The notes under the pieces were generated by a model that did not search any database, had not been told where the DNA came from, and saw only the letters and a program-made list of their open reading frames with translations. A stretch of DNA of 64,000 nt from Phascolomyces articulosus. Taxonomy: Eukaryota; Mucoromycota; Mucoromycetes; Mucorales; Lichtheimiaceae. Below are positions 35,776-49,971 of this stretch, piece by piece; position 1 is the stretch's first letter, and each line of letters starts with the position of its first letter. Position numbers and translations under genes: made by a program. Where the stretch lies: NCBI GenBank assembly GCA_025677815.1, contig JAIXMP010000002.1, positions 62,001 to 126,000 on the forward strand, given 5' to 3'.

Positions 35776-36339
35776 CATTTGTAATCCTAAGCAACACTTA
35801 ACAAATCGTACGATAGAATTGTTACAGTAGCAACAACATCAAGTTTTCTCTTTTCTAAAGTGTTTGTCATATGTTTCAGAATCACGTGATTTCAGTTGGT
35901 TTGGATGCAGCATCTATTGTGGATCAGGTCAAAAAATAGAGTTGGCGATGCATTAAAAAAAATTTATGTAAACCCTCTCTTGGGCATATTACTTTAACTC
36001 TATTTTTAATTAACAAATTATAACTTCAGTATCAATCCATATCTGTGCGCAACATAAAAGGATCTTCCAATTGTAGTATGAAAACAGACTAGCTCATCTT
36101 AGACTCATGCAACTCTAAAAAGTGATCTTCCCATATTCTTTTCAAATCAGTACTGTGTTCAATTCACTTTCAAGAAAGTACACCTCAGTTCACTTTACAC
36201 GTTATTTGTTTAAAATTCCTGGATCGGGTAACTTTTTTTTTCTATTTTTCTATACAAATAGGATATTGTGCCTGACGCTTCATTTATTACCCATTGTCTA
36301 TCATTCGTTCAGTGTTATATCTCGTTCCTGGATAAATTA
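35776..36339. other. Unique spacer of the inverted duplication
   Basis: About 560 bp that does not pair with itself. It is AT-rich with no gene. It separates the two arms and may carry regulatory sequence for both divergent thaumatin-like genes. Confidence 0.6.
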
Positions 36340-36573
36340 ATAAATTTCAATCACAATAGTATGGAACATATAATATCTTTACTATGTTTCACTTGTCGTT
36401 TATGGAAACCAAACTAAATGGAAGAAATACGATTTGCTATGTTGTAAAACAGGCGTCATAGACTACAAGAAGTACAATTCGTACCTGTTCAGGTACCCCG
36501 AGCTATATTTTGTTTCACTTTTGCTGCACTTTGATTTGCCATTAGCTTGTATTATCGAAATTGCTCGAAAACA

Positions 36574-36580
36574 TATAAAA
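36574..36580 (+). promoter_or_regulatory. TATA box of thaumatin-like copy B
   Basis: TATAAAA within ACATATAAAAAGACC, about 94 nt upstream of the ATG at 36668. Confidence 0.6.
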
Positions 36581-36667
36581 AGACCAACGATCGACAATCG
36601 AACTTTATTATTTTTTTTTTTAATTTATTCTTTATAACCATATTATAATATAATCTATATATCCATC

Positions 36668-37507
36668 ATGTATACATCATTGAAGCTGGTCTCCATTGCT
36701 GCTCTTATTGGTTTCGCTGCCGCTGCTCCTACTGCTGAATCCTCTTCATCACCTTCATTTTCTTCATCATCACCATCTTCATTATCATCATCAACATCTT
36801 CTTCTTCATCATCATCATCTTCTACTCCCACTTCGTCTTCATCACCATCTTCGTCTTCATCATCAGGAGGTGGTGGTGGTGTCAAGATTGTTATCAAAAA
36901 CGATTGTGATTATGATCTTAGTATTGGTAAACTCGATAACGGTGCTTCTTCTCCTGAACTTTCTCAAGTATCCAAGGGTTCCGAAAAGACTTATTCACTT
37001 GATGGTAAATGGCAGGGTCGTTTTTGGTCTCGTGAATCAGGTGGCGGCGACAACCCAACTGCTGGTGCAGCCGATCCTGCCTCATTAGCTGAATTCACTT
37101 TCAAGGGTCATGGTGGTAATGATTACTACGATGTCTCATTTGTCGATGGTTACAACATTCCCATCCGTATCGACCCTATCAATCCATCCAAAGATGGTGG
37201 TGCTGATAATGGCGAACAATACCATTGTGGTGCTCCTGCATGTTCAAATGTTCCCAAGTGTCCTGATGAACTCAAGGTGATGAAGGACGGTAAAGAAGTT
37301 GGATGCAAATCTGCTTGTTCCAAGTTTGGTACAGAAGAATACTGCTGCTCTGGTAGCAAAGATACACCCGATAAGTGTCCTGCCAACAAGTACTCCAAAC
37401 AAGTCAAGGATGTTTGTCCCGATGTCTATACTTATGCTTACGATGACACAACAAGTACATTCATGTGTCAGTCTGAAGGATACACTGTCACTTTCTGTCC
37501 TGCCTAA
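36668..37507 (+). CDS. Secreted thaumatin-like protein, copy B
   Basis: The 279-residue product is identical to copy A on the other arm, including the Ser-rich linker, where slippage changes would be expected to accumulate. Both copies are intact, with the same signal peptide and the same Cys positions. Head-to-head orientation means that dosage is doubled with mirror-image control regions. Identity over such a low-complexity stretch suggests very recent duplication or ongoing gene conversion between arms. Confidence 0.88.
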   Translation: MYTSLKLVSIAALIGFAAAAPTAESSSSPSFSSSSPSSLSSSTSSSSSSSSSTPTSSSSPSSSSSSGGGGGVKIVIKNDCDYDLSIGKLDNGASSPELSQVSKGSEKTYSLDGKWQGRFWSRESGGGDNPTAGAADPASLAEFTFKGHGGNDYYDVSFVDGYNIPIRIDPINPSKDGGADNGEQYHCGAPACSNVPKCPDELKVMKDGKEVGCKSACSKFGTEEYCCSGSKDTPDKCPANKYSKQVKDVCPDVYTYAYDDTTSTFMCQSEGYTVTFCPA

Positions 37508-37849
37508 AATTCAACTTTTCTATATAATTCACACCTCTCTTCCTAATTCACGAATATCCAATTATACCACTTTTCTTTCTTTTTTCTCTCTTCTCAATAA
37601 ATAAATCATTGGTGCTGGTCACCTTTAAACATATAAATATTCTATCTTTTAAATCATAAAATTGATCAAATCCAAATTGTTAATGTTTCTAGCACTGATT
37701 TTATTTATTGCTCATGTAGAAAAAAGATGTGTAGCATGTGCTTTATGCTTGACACTGATAAATTGTAGTAATTTCAGTCACTCTTTTACAAATTTGTAAA
37801 TTCAGGCTCACCTCTCACAAGCTTCTTTTTTGTTGCTTTACGGGTCTCG

Positions 37850-38600
37850 TACAATGCTGTCAAAACGAGAATCAAAATAGAATCCACGTTAGATTCTCCA
37901 GCAAAACATCTCGTATCAAACTTTATAAGAAAGATGGATTACTTTCCATGAACGTCAACGAATTACGGAATATTGCACTGCCAAATATTCAAAATGGTCT
38001 GGAACATGGTTATAATGACGAAGTTATGCGACAATCCAACATCCTTATTGACGAATCGAATGAACTGTTGGTCATCACAATCAAACTCCAAATGAAGACA
38101 TAGACAAACGAAGGGAACCTAAATGAAAAGTTAAGGCTTGCCAAAATACTGATGGGCATAACACTAGAGGACCCAGAAGGATATATCAAAGCAGCCAAGC
38201 ATTTTCTTTATGCAATCAGCAAAGGAATGTGATGGATGCTGCAACAGCTGGAATAAAGGCAATAAATAGTACTGCATTGGTAAACCCAAGTATTCAAAAA
38301 TATTAATGCCAGGTTATTGGGAACTGCAGGTAATAAGCTCTTGAAGCAATTTGAAGAAGCTGCACCCTATATATTACGTTCTTGATCAACTTCCCTACAA
38401 CCTTGCTTGCAAGGTTACTGATCATTGGCTGTGAAAATTCCTCAATGAATGCACACAAGTTTCACGTTCATGGAGAGATAAGATACTACGCTAACCTACT
38501 ATTTGGTACACCTATTCTATTAGTACTGATGACGATCCAAGTATTTTACTGTTATCAAAAGCCCCTCTCTTTTTACTCTATTAGTGTTATGCATGTGCAA
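37850..38600 (+). pseudogene. Decayed TPR/F-box gene copy
   Basis: Remnants in several frames match the downstream copy. A segment reading MNVNELRNIALPNIQNGLEH and GYNDEVMRQSNILIDESNEL starts near 37949. It is followed by a TAG, then LEDPEGYIKAAKHFLYAISK. Near 38370-38500 a broken F-box reads LACKVTDH and SRSWRDKI, with stops. Order and content equal the intact copy to the right, so this is a tandem duplicate that has lost function. Confidence 0.7.
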
Positions 38601-38707
38601 ATAAGAATTTCTGCAGCCGAACAAATTTATGCCATGCATTGTTGTACTAGTCATTCTTGTGAGTCACCCAGTTCCTTTACTATTTCTTTTCCACAAAGTA
38701 GTGCACA

Positions 38708-39168
38708 ATGCTATCGAATCAAGGACTGTCAAAACCAAAACTAAAATCATTAGGTTCTTCATCAGAACCCTCTGAATTCAACTTCGTCACCAAAGAAGAA
38801 CTGCAATCCTTGAATCGTGAAGAAATACAGAATGTTATATTGCCAAGAATACAAGATGGGCTTAATCATGGCTATAATGATGAAGCGATTCGGCAATCAA
38901 CTGTACTTTTAGATGACTGAATGATCTGCTGGTCAACACTACCAAGCTACAAATAAAAGCGTGGAAAAGTAACCGGAATCTCGCTGAGCTGCTACATAGT
39001 TCTGAAACATTGATAAAAATGGCGCCTGAAGACCCAGAAGGATACCTCAATGTAGCCGAAGTGTATTCTATGCGTGGCCAACAAACCAGTGCGATGGCTA
39101 TCATGAAGAAAGGGATGAAGAAAGTTCCAAATAATGATGGTGCATACAAGGAGCTTTATAAACAATAA
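38708..39168 (+). pseudogene. TPR half of a TPR/F-box/LRR gene, frameshifted
   Basis: Starts MLSNQGLSKPKLKSLGSS and runs to a TGA at 38918-38920. By comparison with the left copy (IDESNEL) one base is missing in the Ser codon. In the restored phase the TPR-like segment continues (NDLLVNTTKLQIKAWKSN, APEDPEGYLNVAEVYSMRGQ, AMAIMKKGMKKVPNNDGAYK) up to TAA at 39166-39168. That TAA is in frame with the F-box ATG 21 nt later. The ancestral protein was probably one Pof3-type TPR/F-box/LRR chain. Confidence 0.7.
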
Positions 39169-39186
39169 TATGAAGCAGAAAATCGA

Positions 39187-40773
39187 ATGTCAAGTTGTGT
39201 AGACTTTATTGGTCTACTCCCGTACGACATTGCTTGTAAGGTTATTGATCATATTCCAAAAAAATCACTTGTTGACTGCTCACAAATATCACATTCATGG
39301 CGAGATCGGATATTACACTACCCTTCTTTGTGGCAAATCTACTCTATTAAACTTTGGGACGACCTGAGCATGCCATTATTTCCCAAGGTCATACCATATA
39401 TAGAAGAATTGCGCTTTGATGGATCAGATCCTAATAAGTCATTTGTTTTTGATAAGTTTATGAACATCCTTGGGAGAGCCAATTTTTCAAGGTTATCGAA
39501 GCTTTGCTTCAATACAGGTCAGCAACTAATATATACTTATACTTTATTTCTTATTGATATTGTAATATATTAATATAGTAGAGTACTTATTTTAGATTAT
39601 AGGGTTACCAAAAAACATGGTTCTGAATTTGTAAACGTCTCTTCAACTATTACAAACATTAGTTTTTATTTCAATGGAGAACAAGCAATACCTCTATCAC
39701 AAATTCTAATGGACTTCAGAAATCTTACATCTCTTGAATATTGTTGCGGTTCGAGTACGACCAAATGGTTTTCTGTGCCAACACTACCATATACTACGTC
39801 ATTGCAATACGTTAGTTTTGGAACCCAAAGTTCTACTGTGATTATGGAAAGTGCACATATTAATCTTCTGTTCAGGAATTCTCCACATCTGCGTTTTATT
39901 GTATTGAGCAATATCGATGAGCATGTGCTTTCAACAGTTTGGCAGCACTGTCATAATATAATACTATTTATGTTCAATAATACAGAAGAATTCCCTGATG
40001 AAATTATCCAACGAATTCCAAATGACACTACTGGATTATACTACTTGTCCCTGCGCGAGGTATCATCAGTTGGATACGTTAGACAGTTGATGGAAACTTA
40101 TCAAAATAAGCTCAATGAATTGCTCCTTCAGCCTTTACCATGGACGACCTCAGACCCTCTTTTGACGATGACTATGCCACAAGTTGAAAAAATAACTATT
40201 AATTTGGGTGAAGCATCAGTAATGGAGCATCAAATCTTATCCTTGCTACGACATTGTCCATCAACCAAGTCTCTCACCTTTCAGCATTTTATAGAACAGA
40301 AAATAACCACCAACATATTTCAAACAATAGGATTACTACAACATCTTGAGCTTCTCCGTATACACTGTTCTGAAATTTCAGCAGATGAAGATGTTGCTGT
40401 ACAGTCATTTCAAAAGCTGAATAATCTGAAGGAGGCGAGCATTGTTGGATGTTCTGGAATGGTCAATATTTTATTTGACGCGGTGGCGCATATTCCTAAT
40501 CTTGAGAAAATAAATATTTTCAACGAGAAAGACGATGAAGATGAAGAAAATTACACAATGGACCAATTACATAATTTTACAAGGAAACTATCGATATTGA
40601 AATGTCTAAGAGATATTAGATTTGTTGGAATGACACTCAGCGTTGATGCATTAAACGAATTTCAAAATAATGATAGTGTAGAAACCATAAACTTGTATGG
40701 CTTGGAAGGGGTAAGCCAAGATGAAGCTCGTGAAGCCATTCCACCGCATATATCACTTTCATTTGATTGGTAA
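39187..40773 (+). CDS. F-box/LRR protein (C-terminal part of a Pof3-type protein)
   Basis: Exons 39187..39517 and 39596..40773 (phase 1 intron of 78 nt) encode 502 aa. The F-box is near the start: FIGLLPYDIACKVIDHIPKK then CSQISHSWRDRI. The rest is a series of degenerate leucine-rich repeats (SLEYCC, LLRHCPSTKSLTF, LRDIRFVGMTLSVDALNEF) that would bind substrates. Family members act in SCF ligases. S. pombe Pof3 has TPRs ahead of the F-box, and here those are cut off by a frameshift and a TAA. It is either a shortened but working gene or a recent pseudogene. The large ORF argues that selection was recent. Confidence 0.7.
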
Positions 40774-42088
40774 CGGATCTTTTGGGTAATAGTGCTTTCT
40801 ATTAAAAACTGTAATAACCCTATTATCATCGTACTGGCATTTAATTTAATAATAAAAATTAGAACCACTCAAAAACAATTTACCAAACATGAATCCATTT
40901 ATTAGTATAATAGTCAAATAGTCTTTAGCATTGTAATTAAATATTAATTGAAAATAACTGATTAGTTACACATCACGCAACACCGAATCATATTTTGATT
41001 AGGGTCAAAAGCTGACAAGGCAGGTTCTTATGATCCAAAGTTGCTGTTTCTAAACAGGCCAGAGCAACAAAGTGATGGATCTTTAAAATAGAACAAATGG
41101 AACCTTTTTATGCAGCAGTTTATGTAATCCATATACTTATCTAGTCAAAGAAAAAAATATATACACTTGAGTATCGTTTTTAAAACTTACTAGGCATGTT
41201 TGATCGTATTGAAAGTTAATATTCGTTTTCATGAAATTCCTTTCAGCATTGAAATTTGTAACATAGCTTATGCATGTAATTTTGACAACCTGAGATCAAA
41301 ATGTCAATAGACTTAAAAAATGACATGTGTATACAGATCGTATTGCCATTGTAGAAGACGTTCTCTAGTTGCTTGTCATCAAACATTTGCTATATATAAA
41401 ATGAATAACAAATGATACTTTGTATATAATTTATTATGAGACATCATGAAAACAGATGCATTCATTCACCATGTTTGCAAAACAAGCGGGTGAATGGAGA
41501 AAACACGTGTGAGGACCTTTCTATCTCATAAAAAAGTACATTGTTGTGGACTATGAATAGACAATATAAAACAGTGTTATATTTTTTTAAAAAAATTTAC
41601 TTTACAAAGTATAACAATATGAAAAAACCTACTAGCATACAGTGCACTTGCTTTACGCACATAATACGTAATCTTAAGTATACTGAAAAATCGAAGTGGT
41701 AAAGTAACTGAAACTGCCTAATCCAGCCTGAATCCCACTCTTCCCCCACTTTGTTCTCTTGTCAATTAAACAAGCCTTTTTTCCTACTTTTATATCTTAA
41801 ATAAAGCCGTATGATATAGAATCTTATAAAATCTATCATGTTTATACATTATTGTACGTCCATGTTTTCATAATAGAGAGTTGTATGTTTACAGAAGGAA
41901 CGAAAGGAACACACCGACCATATAATTTTCGTTTTATTATATATACTTATACCACTACTCTTTTCTTTTTTTTTTTCTTCTTTCTTTCTCTTTCTCTCTC
42001 TTTTTTTGTTCTATATAATAAATATAGAAAACAGCCCTATCCTTTTTTCTTAAACTATTAACACTATTATTTTATTTTTCAAGAACCC
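40774..42088. other. Intergenic region before GCN5
   Basis: AT-rich, with no coding stretch. Long pyrimidine tracts (41965-42008) lie just upstream of the GCN5 ATG. An upstream exon of GCN5 cannot be excluded. Confidence 0.45.
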
Positions 42089-43898
<1,810 letters not shown>

Positions 43899-44074
43899 AA
43901 TATAAATAAAATAAAATGGTGGATGGATGGGATCCGAAAAAAAAAAAGCACAAAACACACAGACACATAACCTATTTGTTATATTGTAAATAATCATATA
44001 TATACTAGAAACAATAAAAAATAACAATAACAGGAGAAAAAAGTAAATAATAGTAATTTATATCATTCTTCTTT

Positions 44075-44909
44075 TTAAAGGAATCGTCGTGCTACAAGTT
44101 TGACACGATTATCAAATTGGGGATTGGTGATGGGTGCGTTTTTCTCATAAAATGGATTCATTAAAACCTATAATGAATAATTAGTATCATCATCTGATAT
44201 CTATCCAGTACATTATAAAAATTCATCCCGCTACAAAACAGAAATGGATTACCTTGATGTACACTTCATACACATCATTAAAAAAGTTTTTGATGCTGTC
44301 TTCAGATTTTTGGTCGTGTAGTAACATGAATTTGACATCTATATATAATTCCATTAAGAAAATCAGTTTCAAATCAACCGGGTTTCGATATACGCATGGA
44401 TGATCGAAGGGAAAATAAATTTACTGTTGGCAGTAACAAAAGCTGACACATATTGTTCATTAAACCGATCCACAGATTTCAGGTACCTATATCATTTATA
44501 ATAATTATGCCCCAGAAAGGGAGAAAAAAACCCTTAGTAAAAACGTGTTTTCTCTTTTTCCAGAAATTTATCAAAGAATATTTACATTGCCTGTGTTCCC
44601 CATTGTACTTCTTCTACAACATCAAGTGCTGCGTGAACAATAAATTGATTTAAATGTTTATGGTCATCGCGCTAAACTCGACAACAAAAAATAAAACATT
44701 GTCAATCAGTTTCGGGTATATATATATATATATATTAAGTATTTTTTTATGGTATGAACAAACGAAAAAGGAACAATAAAATGAATGATGCCTCAACTCT
44801 AATTTACCCTACTGTTATCAATTAAAGAAGATCGTGATGATGGTATAATGTCAGTTTCATAAATGGGGTTATCAGTTGCCCCTACAATGGCAAAATAATA
44901 AATGGACAT
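44075..44909 (-). CDS. TRS20: TRAPP complex subunit 2 (sedlin/Trs20)
   Basis: Five exons on the minus strand: 44808..44909, 44586..44671, 44425..44486, 44253..44338, 44075..44167. All phases agree, giving 142 aa (human TRAPPC2 is 140). The longin-type subunit links TRAPP assemblies in ER-Golgi traffic and autophagy. Conserved text: [71 protein letters not shown], and [12 protein letters not shown] near the end. The gene was not obvious as an ORF because the exons are 62-102 nt. It is convergent with GCN5, 176 nt away, and is followed upstream by another minus-strand gene. Confidence 0.95.
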
Positions 44910-45059
44910 GAATAAGTGTGAAGAAGGGGAGAAAATGCGGTACTTGAAAAGATATGATGATAATAATGCTAAAAGTAAAAATCAAGTAAAAATGAATAAT
45001 ATGTACTAGTAGTAGGTAAAAGTAGTAATAGTGGGTATGAAAAAAATAGGGAATAGAAT

Positions 45060-47085
45060 CTAAATAAATTGAGTAGTGTTCATGCCATGGGCAAAATCCA
45101 TTATAAGGATTCGTTGGTCTTGACTTGTACTAAATATCAAAGAATTTCTTTTTAGTAATGAATTCAAGGGAAAAAGAAGGATGGGATAGTGATTCACAAC
45201 TCTTTACTATTTAATGATTTATTTACCTAATTATTTTTGTTTCATCAAACATGACATCAAACACCCAGCTAGAATGACATGATTGAAAGTTATGTAACAT
45301 TTTTCCTGTATGGATATCCCATACCCGAATGCTTTGATCATAACTTCCACTCACAATCTTATCTTGATCAAAATGTAATGCTCTTACTAGCCCAGTATGC
45401 CCTAAACAAAAAAAAAAATAAGTATAAAGGGGAGGTCAGTAATCAAAAGAAACTTTGTATCTCCCTTCTCCCCACCTTTTCACTTTTTTCTCTTCCTCTC
45501 TCTTTTCATCTAAGTATTTTTATTTCGATGCAAACCCTATAAAATCACCTACCACTACATGTTAAAATACATTCACCCGTTTCTATTTAAGGAGAACAAA
45601 AAAAGAGAGAGAGAGAGAGAACGAAATAAATTAAACATTTCATTTTTTTATCAACCATGAAAGAAAAAGTTTATAGGGGAATCTTGTTAATACAATGAAA
45701 AAAAAAAAACTTTGTTCTTTACCTGCATTCCACACTTTGATCTTATTATCATTACTACCACTGACAATCCTTTGGCCATCAAAACGAATGCATGCTAAAC
45801 CACGCGAATGTCCAACAAAATCACGTACACATTGGCCAGTATGAATATCCCAAAGTTTAATGACAGCATCCCCCGACGCAGATACAAGTTTTGATCCACG
45901 GAATTGAATAGCATTGACAGGTCCACGATGTCCAACCAATGTACGATGTAAATCACCATTTTCACGGCTCCATATTCGAATGGTTGAATCTTTGGAGCAA
46001 CTTGCGACAATGTCTTTATCAAAACCGACATCAAGAACACCAGATCCATGCCCTCGCATACGTCGGATGGTTTGAAAAGTACGCATATCCCACATTAGAA
46101 TGGTATGATCAGATGAACCAGATACCATTATATCTTCGTCGTATTGTAAACAGAGCACACTAGCATAATGACCTGTTAAAGTTTGTATGCATTTGCCTTC
46201 CATATCCCAACATTTGATGGTACGATCACGACTTCCAGTTACTATCTTTTCTTTGTCGAATTGTACGCAATAAATGCTGTCCGTATGCCCAACGACGGTA
46301 CGATCTTCTTTATTTCCATTTTGCCATCGTCGATCAAGTAAATAACGTTGCTGGTATAAATAACGATAATCAATCTCTTTGGTGGATGTTGAATTTGTAT
46401 CAGAAGAAAGAATCCGTTGCTGTTTTCGTCGTCGTGCTCCCCAATAAGGATGTGTCAAGTATAAATCACGCCACAAAGCGCTATCTTGTGTAAGCCAATA
46501 CCAAAACGATGAAACTTGGCTGAGTGTAAGTAATGATTTATAATCACAATAATATAGAATATGTTGTGTTATTTCTACAGGTAATTGATCAATATAATCT
46601 ATATAAAAAGATAATTCAGTGTTACCACATATTTAATGGGAGAAGTGATATATATATTTCTTTCTTATTCAGCCTTTGCCAATGACGACACTATTACCTA
46701 TTTTCCAATCAGTTTCTTCCAATCCAGAGCTTGCCCTGGATAACATGGATAATTTTTGTTGTGATTGATGAAATCCTTCGTCGATGAGAATTTTAGCTGT
46801 ATCAGTGCTTTTTATGCTGATATGACTATCACTTCGACTTCTACAAGTAGCGCCAACAGCGGAAGTAGAAGTGGTAGTTATAGAAGTTAAGGTCGTCGGT
46901 AAAGTGAACGGTCGTCGGGTTGTCGGTTCCGTTTCTATTTTTCCTGGCGATGTTTCTTCATTCACCGACAAGGGAGAACTACGTCGACCTTTTGTTGCTG
47001 TTAAAGCTAATGTTGAACGACATAAACATCGTAATAACCGTTGTCTGATTGAACGTGATTGTATTATTTGATCTTGCGAGTGCAT
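45060..47085 (-). CDS. F-box/WD40-repeat protein (SCF substrate receptor)
   Basis: Five exons on the minus strand: 46698..47085, 45723..46598, 45553..45582, 45227..45401, 45060..45129, encoding 512 aa. The N-terminal 130 residues are Ser/Thr/Arg-rich. The F-box spans about 130-175 (YIDQLPVEITQHILYYCDYK, then FWYWLTQDSALWRDLYL). From about 220 on there are seven or more WD40 blades, e.g. VGHTDSIYCVQFDKEKIVTG, GSRDRTIKCWD and GSSDHTILMWD. The architecture is that of Cdc4/Met30/Fbw7-type receptors that pick phosphorylated substrates for ubiquitination. A 30-nt exon (ETGECILTCS) sits between blades. Confidence 0.92.
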
Positions 47086-49447
47086 TTTATAGGTTTAGTG
47101 AATTCAAGAAAAATCTACAAAGCAGAAAACTCGTGTGGGAATAATATGTATATGAGAAGAATGGCGGCTATCCACTTTAAGTTTTTTTTTGGAGAGGAGA
47201 AAGTGTTTATTGGTGTATATATATATATGAAGAATGAGAAAGAAATAAACAGGTGTATTATATTAGTATTATTATTATGTACAAAAAGAAGAAAAAGAGA
47301 AAAAAAAAACAAATAAGAACGGAAAGAGAAAAAAAGAGTTAATAAGAAAAGGAGAGAAAAGACTTATGAAGATATATAATAATCAGGGGTTGATACTTTA
47401 TTGGTGTTTTGTTCTGTATGCGTGTGTGTGTTATTATTATTATTATTATGGATGGGCTTAACTCAAAGAAAAGGACTCGCCACAATAGACCCCAATTGGC
47501 CTCCGTTCATGCAAGCCAAAAAAAGCTTAGTTGTGCACGTCTCTCTTCTGAGTTGTGCCATACATATATTTTCACTGTGAGGAGTGGGATCAAGGAAAAA
47601 GGGAGGCGTTCAAGAAGAATCAAAGATGCAGGATTAGACTCAAAACATGTTATAGCAAAATAACGATGATTTAACTTCTCCTAATTATAATATTATTATC
47701 ATTTTATATCTTATTATTATCACTATTATCTTACAAGACAATCCACCTCTCCCTTTTTATTGCTCCTCATTATTATATTCACTCCGTTTCTTTTTTTCAT
47801 CAATAGTCTTCTTCTTCTGTATTTCCATTTATCATATATAATAAAATAAGCATAGAATAAAAAAAACCAGTGAGATCCCGGCCCACTTTCCTACTTGGGT
47901 AGTTTCCTCTTTTAATTATTTTTTTTATGATCAGAAGTAGCAGGTGAGTGAAAATGGGGGAAAGGGGATTTGGTAGTCTGGGGGCCACCAAAAAAAAAAA
48001 AACCAGTTATCAATTTGCATTTACATCTGATTCTATTGTTATAGCCATGAGCTGTTGTTGTAGTTGTTATTAATAGGATTAACACTCCTCTCTTTCTATC
48101 TTTTTTTTTTCTCTTGCCACTTGTTGAATTGATTCACAAAAAAAGTAGTATATGTAATAGCATCACATTATTATTATAATATAAAAATATACTCTTGGCA
48201 AATATAATAGAAGAATAATAGGACGATGTTGATCTTTTTCTATTTTAAGATATAAATATGAACATCTTCTCCATCATTGGATTAATAATAATCATAATAT
48301 GACCTTGTTAAGATTATATACCCGGTTCATAATTCAATACAAGCATCTTTTCTAGATTATTAGGGGCATTGTGGCCGATTTTTTTTTTTTGGCATGACTT
48401 CATGCTTAATTCTAATAAAGTATATGAGAAAATGCATGTATTACAAACAAAAACCCTCGATGTGATTTCCGTGGTAGGATATCTCACTCGACACGCCAAT
48501 CCATAAAAAAAGTAAATTCTTCATTTGTTACTAATAATCCTCAATGGTACAACGTATTTTAAAAATATAACCTTCTACAAATGTAATAGTAATAATAATC
48601 TTCTTCTTCTTCTTCTTCTTCATCATCACCAGCTTTATCCACATCTCTCAATGCTCACAATATGAATATAAACAAATATGATTCTGTTGATGGATTACGC
48701 CACTTTAGCAAACAATCTGCTATAAAAATCAAATTATAATTGACCAACAAATCACTATTTAGTGTTGTGGTGACATCGGCAGAAGGATTTGTCTGTTGAT
48801 GTATACATTTAATGTTCTTCACTTATGTTTTCCTATACAACGGACAAAAAGCAATGAGTGCATATGTATTTCTATACTCCACAGAAAAAATGCTTTGAGT
48901 AGTAGTTTTTTCTCAATTAATTAGCCAAGAAAGTCTATCGATAATTATTTCTGAAATATACACGGACAAGATATTATAAGTTAAATTACATAAGGTATTT
49001 AATAATATTTGTTATACTAATATGAGTTTAAGTATAAGGGGAATTCACCATTTAATCTACTGCTAACAGTTATGATCCATGGATTGACAACAGTTAGTAA
49101 TTTATCAAATCAATCTATTATATGGACCAAATTTATGAAATACTCTTTTGGTGATATTAAAATAAAATATATAGTATTCCATATTTTTGTGGACCGGTAG
49201 TGAAGCTTTTGAAGAATAGTATTCAACATATTTTTATTATTTAGAGCACCTCTTTATTAATAGATGAACATAGATAGCTAATAGTATAACCTATAAACTT
49301 ACAAAACAAATTCGGTTTATTGAATTGAGAATGTCTTTTTTGGGAAATAAATTGTGACCACCAGAGAAAAGATCTTTTCCGTTTCTATTATACAACATCC
49401 TATAACACAGTAGTGTTCTTCTCCTTGTTATAGTATAAAAAGAATCA
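47086..49447. other. Intergenic region, no gene seen
   Basis: About 2.4 kb of AT-rich sequence with simple repeats (TTA tract 47432-47449, CTT/CAT tract about 48600-48628). No ORF with coding character. Confidence 0.45.
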
Positions 49448-49668
49448 TTATTCATATTTTTGAATAAAATCCCAGAGAGAATCAGAGGTATCTTCCAGAG
49501 TTTCAGTTAAATCATTTATATTAATACATGCAGTTGTTCGGTAATCATCGCCATCACTATGTCACCAACACTAAGGGTTCCTTCTTTATCTCCGTGAATT
49601 TTGATAATAGATCTAGTGCTTTGGATATTTCATCGAAACGCCTTTTTTTTACAAGAACATCATGGTAG
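49448..49668 (-). pseudogene. Gene fragment with apparent frameshift
   Basis: On the minus strand an open frame reads KKRRFDEISKALDLLSKF then TEIKKEPLVLVT and hits a TAG. In the next frame the text continues SDGDDYRTTACININDLTET then LEDTSDSLWDFIQKYE and stops. Removing one T would join them. The upstream edge is an AG (CAG) that could be an acceptor, and a 21-T tract lies just beyond it. Family unknown. Confidence 0.4.
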
Positions 49669-49689
49669 TCTGATTAATCCAGCACTCTG

Positions 49690-49710
49690 TTTTTTTTTTT
49701 TTTTTTTTTT
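49690..49710. repeat. Poly-T tract (21 T)
   Basis: Uninterrupted T run on the plus strand. On the minus strand this is a poly-A next to the 5' edge of a gene fragment. It may be assembly-sensitive. Confidence 0.85.
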
Positions 49711-49971
49711 GCTTTTTTTGTTCCAGGTAAGGAACAAATATACACAAATAATAATAATGTCAAGCATTGTTGTCATCATGGATATCGTCAAAAGGGACTG
49801 AATGCTATATTGATCGTATAGTGAAATATTCATAATGCTCCTATAATCTGCTACAATGAAAATACTGCAAATAAAATTTGATTTGGTGAAAGTAAAAAAA
49901 TTGCTGTATCAGTTGTTTGTGATATATTAACTGCTTGTGACATGTATGATTTTTTCCAATGGTATTGTAAT

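Larger units (their letters stand above)
36340..37655. repeat. Right arm of the large inverted duplication
   Basis: Mirror copy of 34461..35775. It includes an identical 11-T tract (the counterpart of 11 A near 35494), an identical promoter and an identical coding region. The outer limit is near ATAAATATTCTATC, where the left arm lacks two bases. Confidence 0.92.

Noticed and set aside
34461..37655. Inverted duplication as a telomere hairpin or plasmid end
   Set aside because: It lies well inside the window, has a unique spacer and ordinary genes on both sides.
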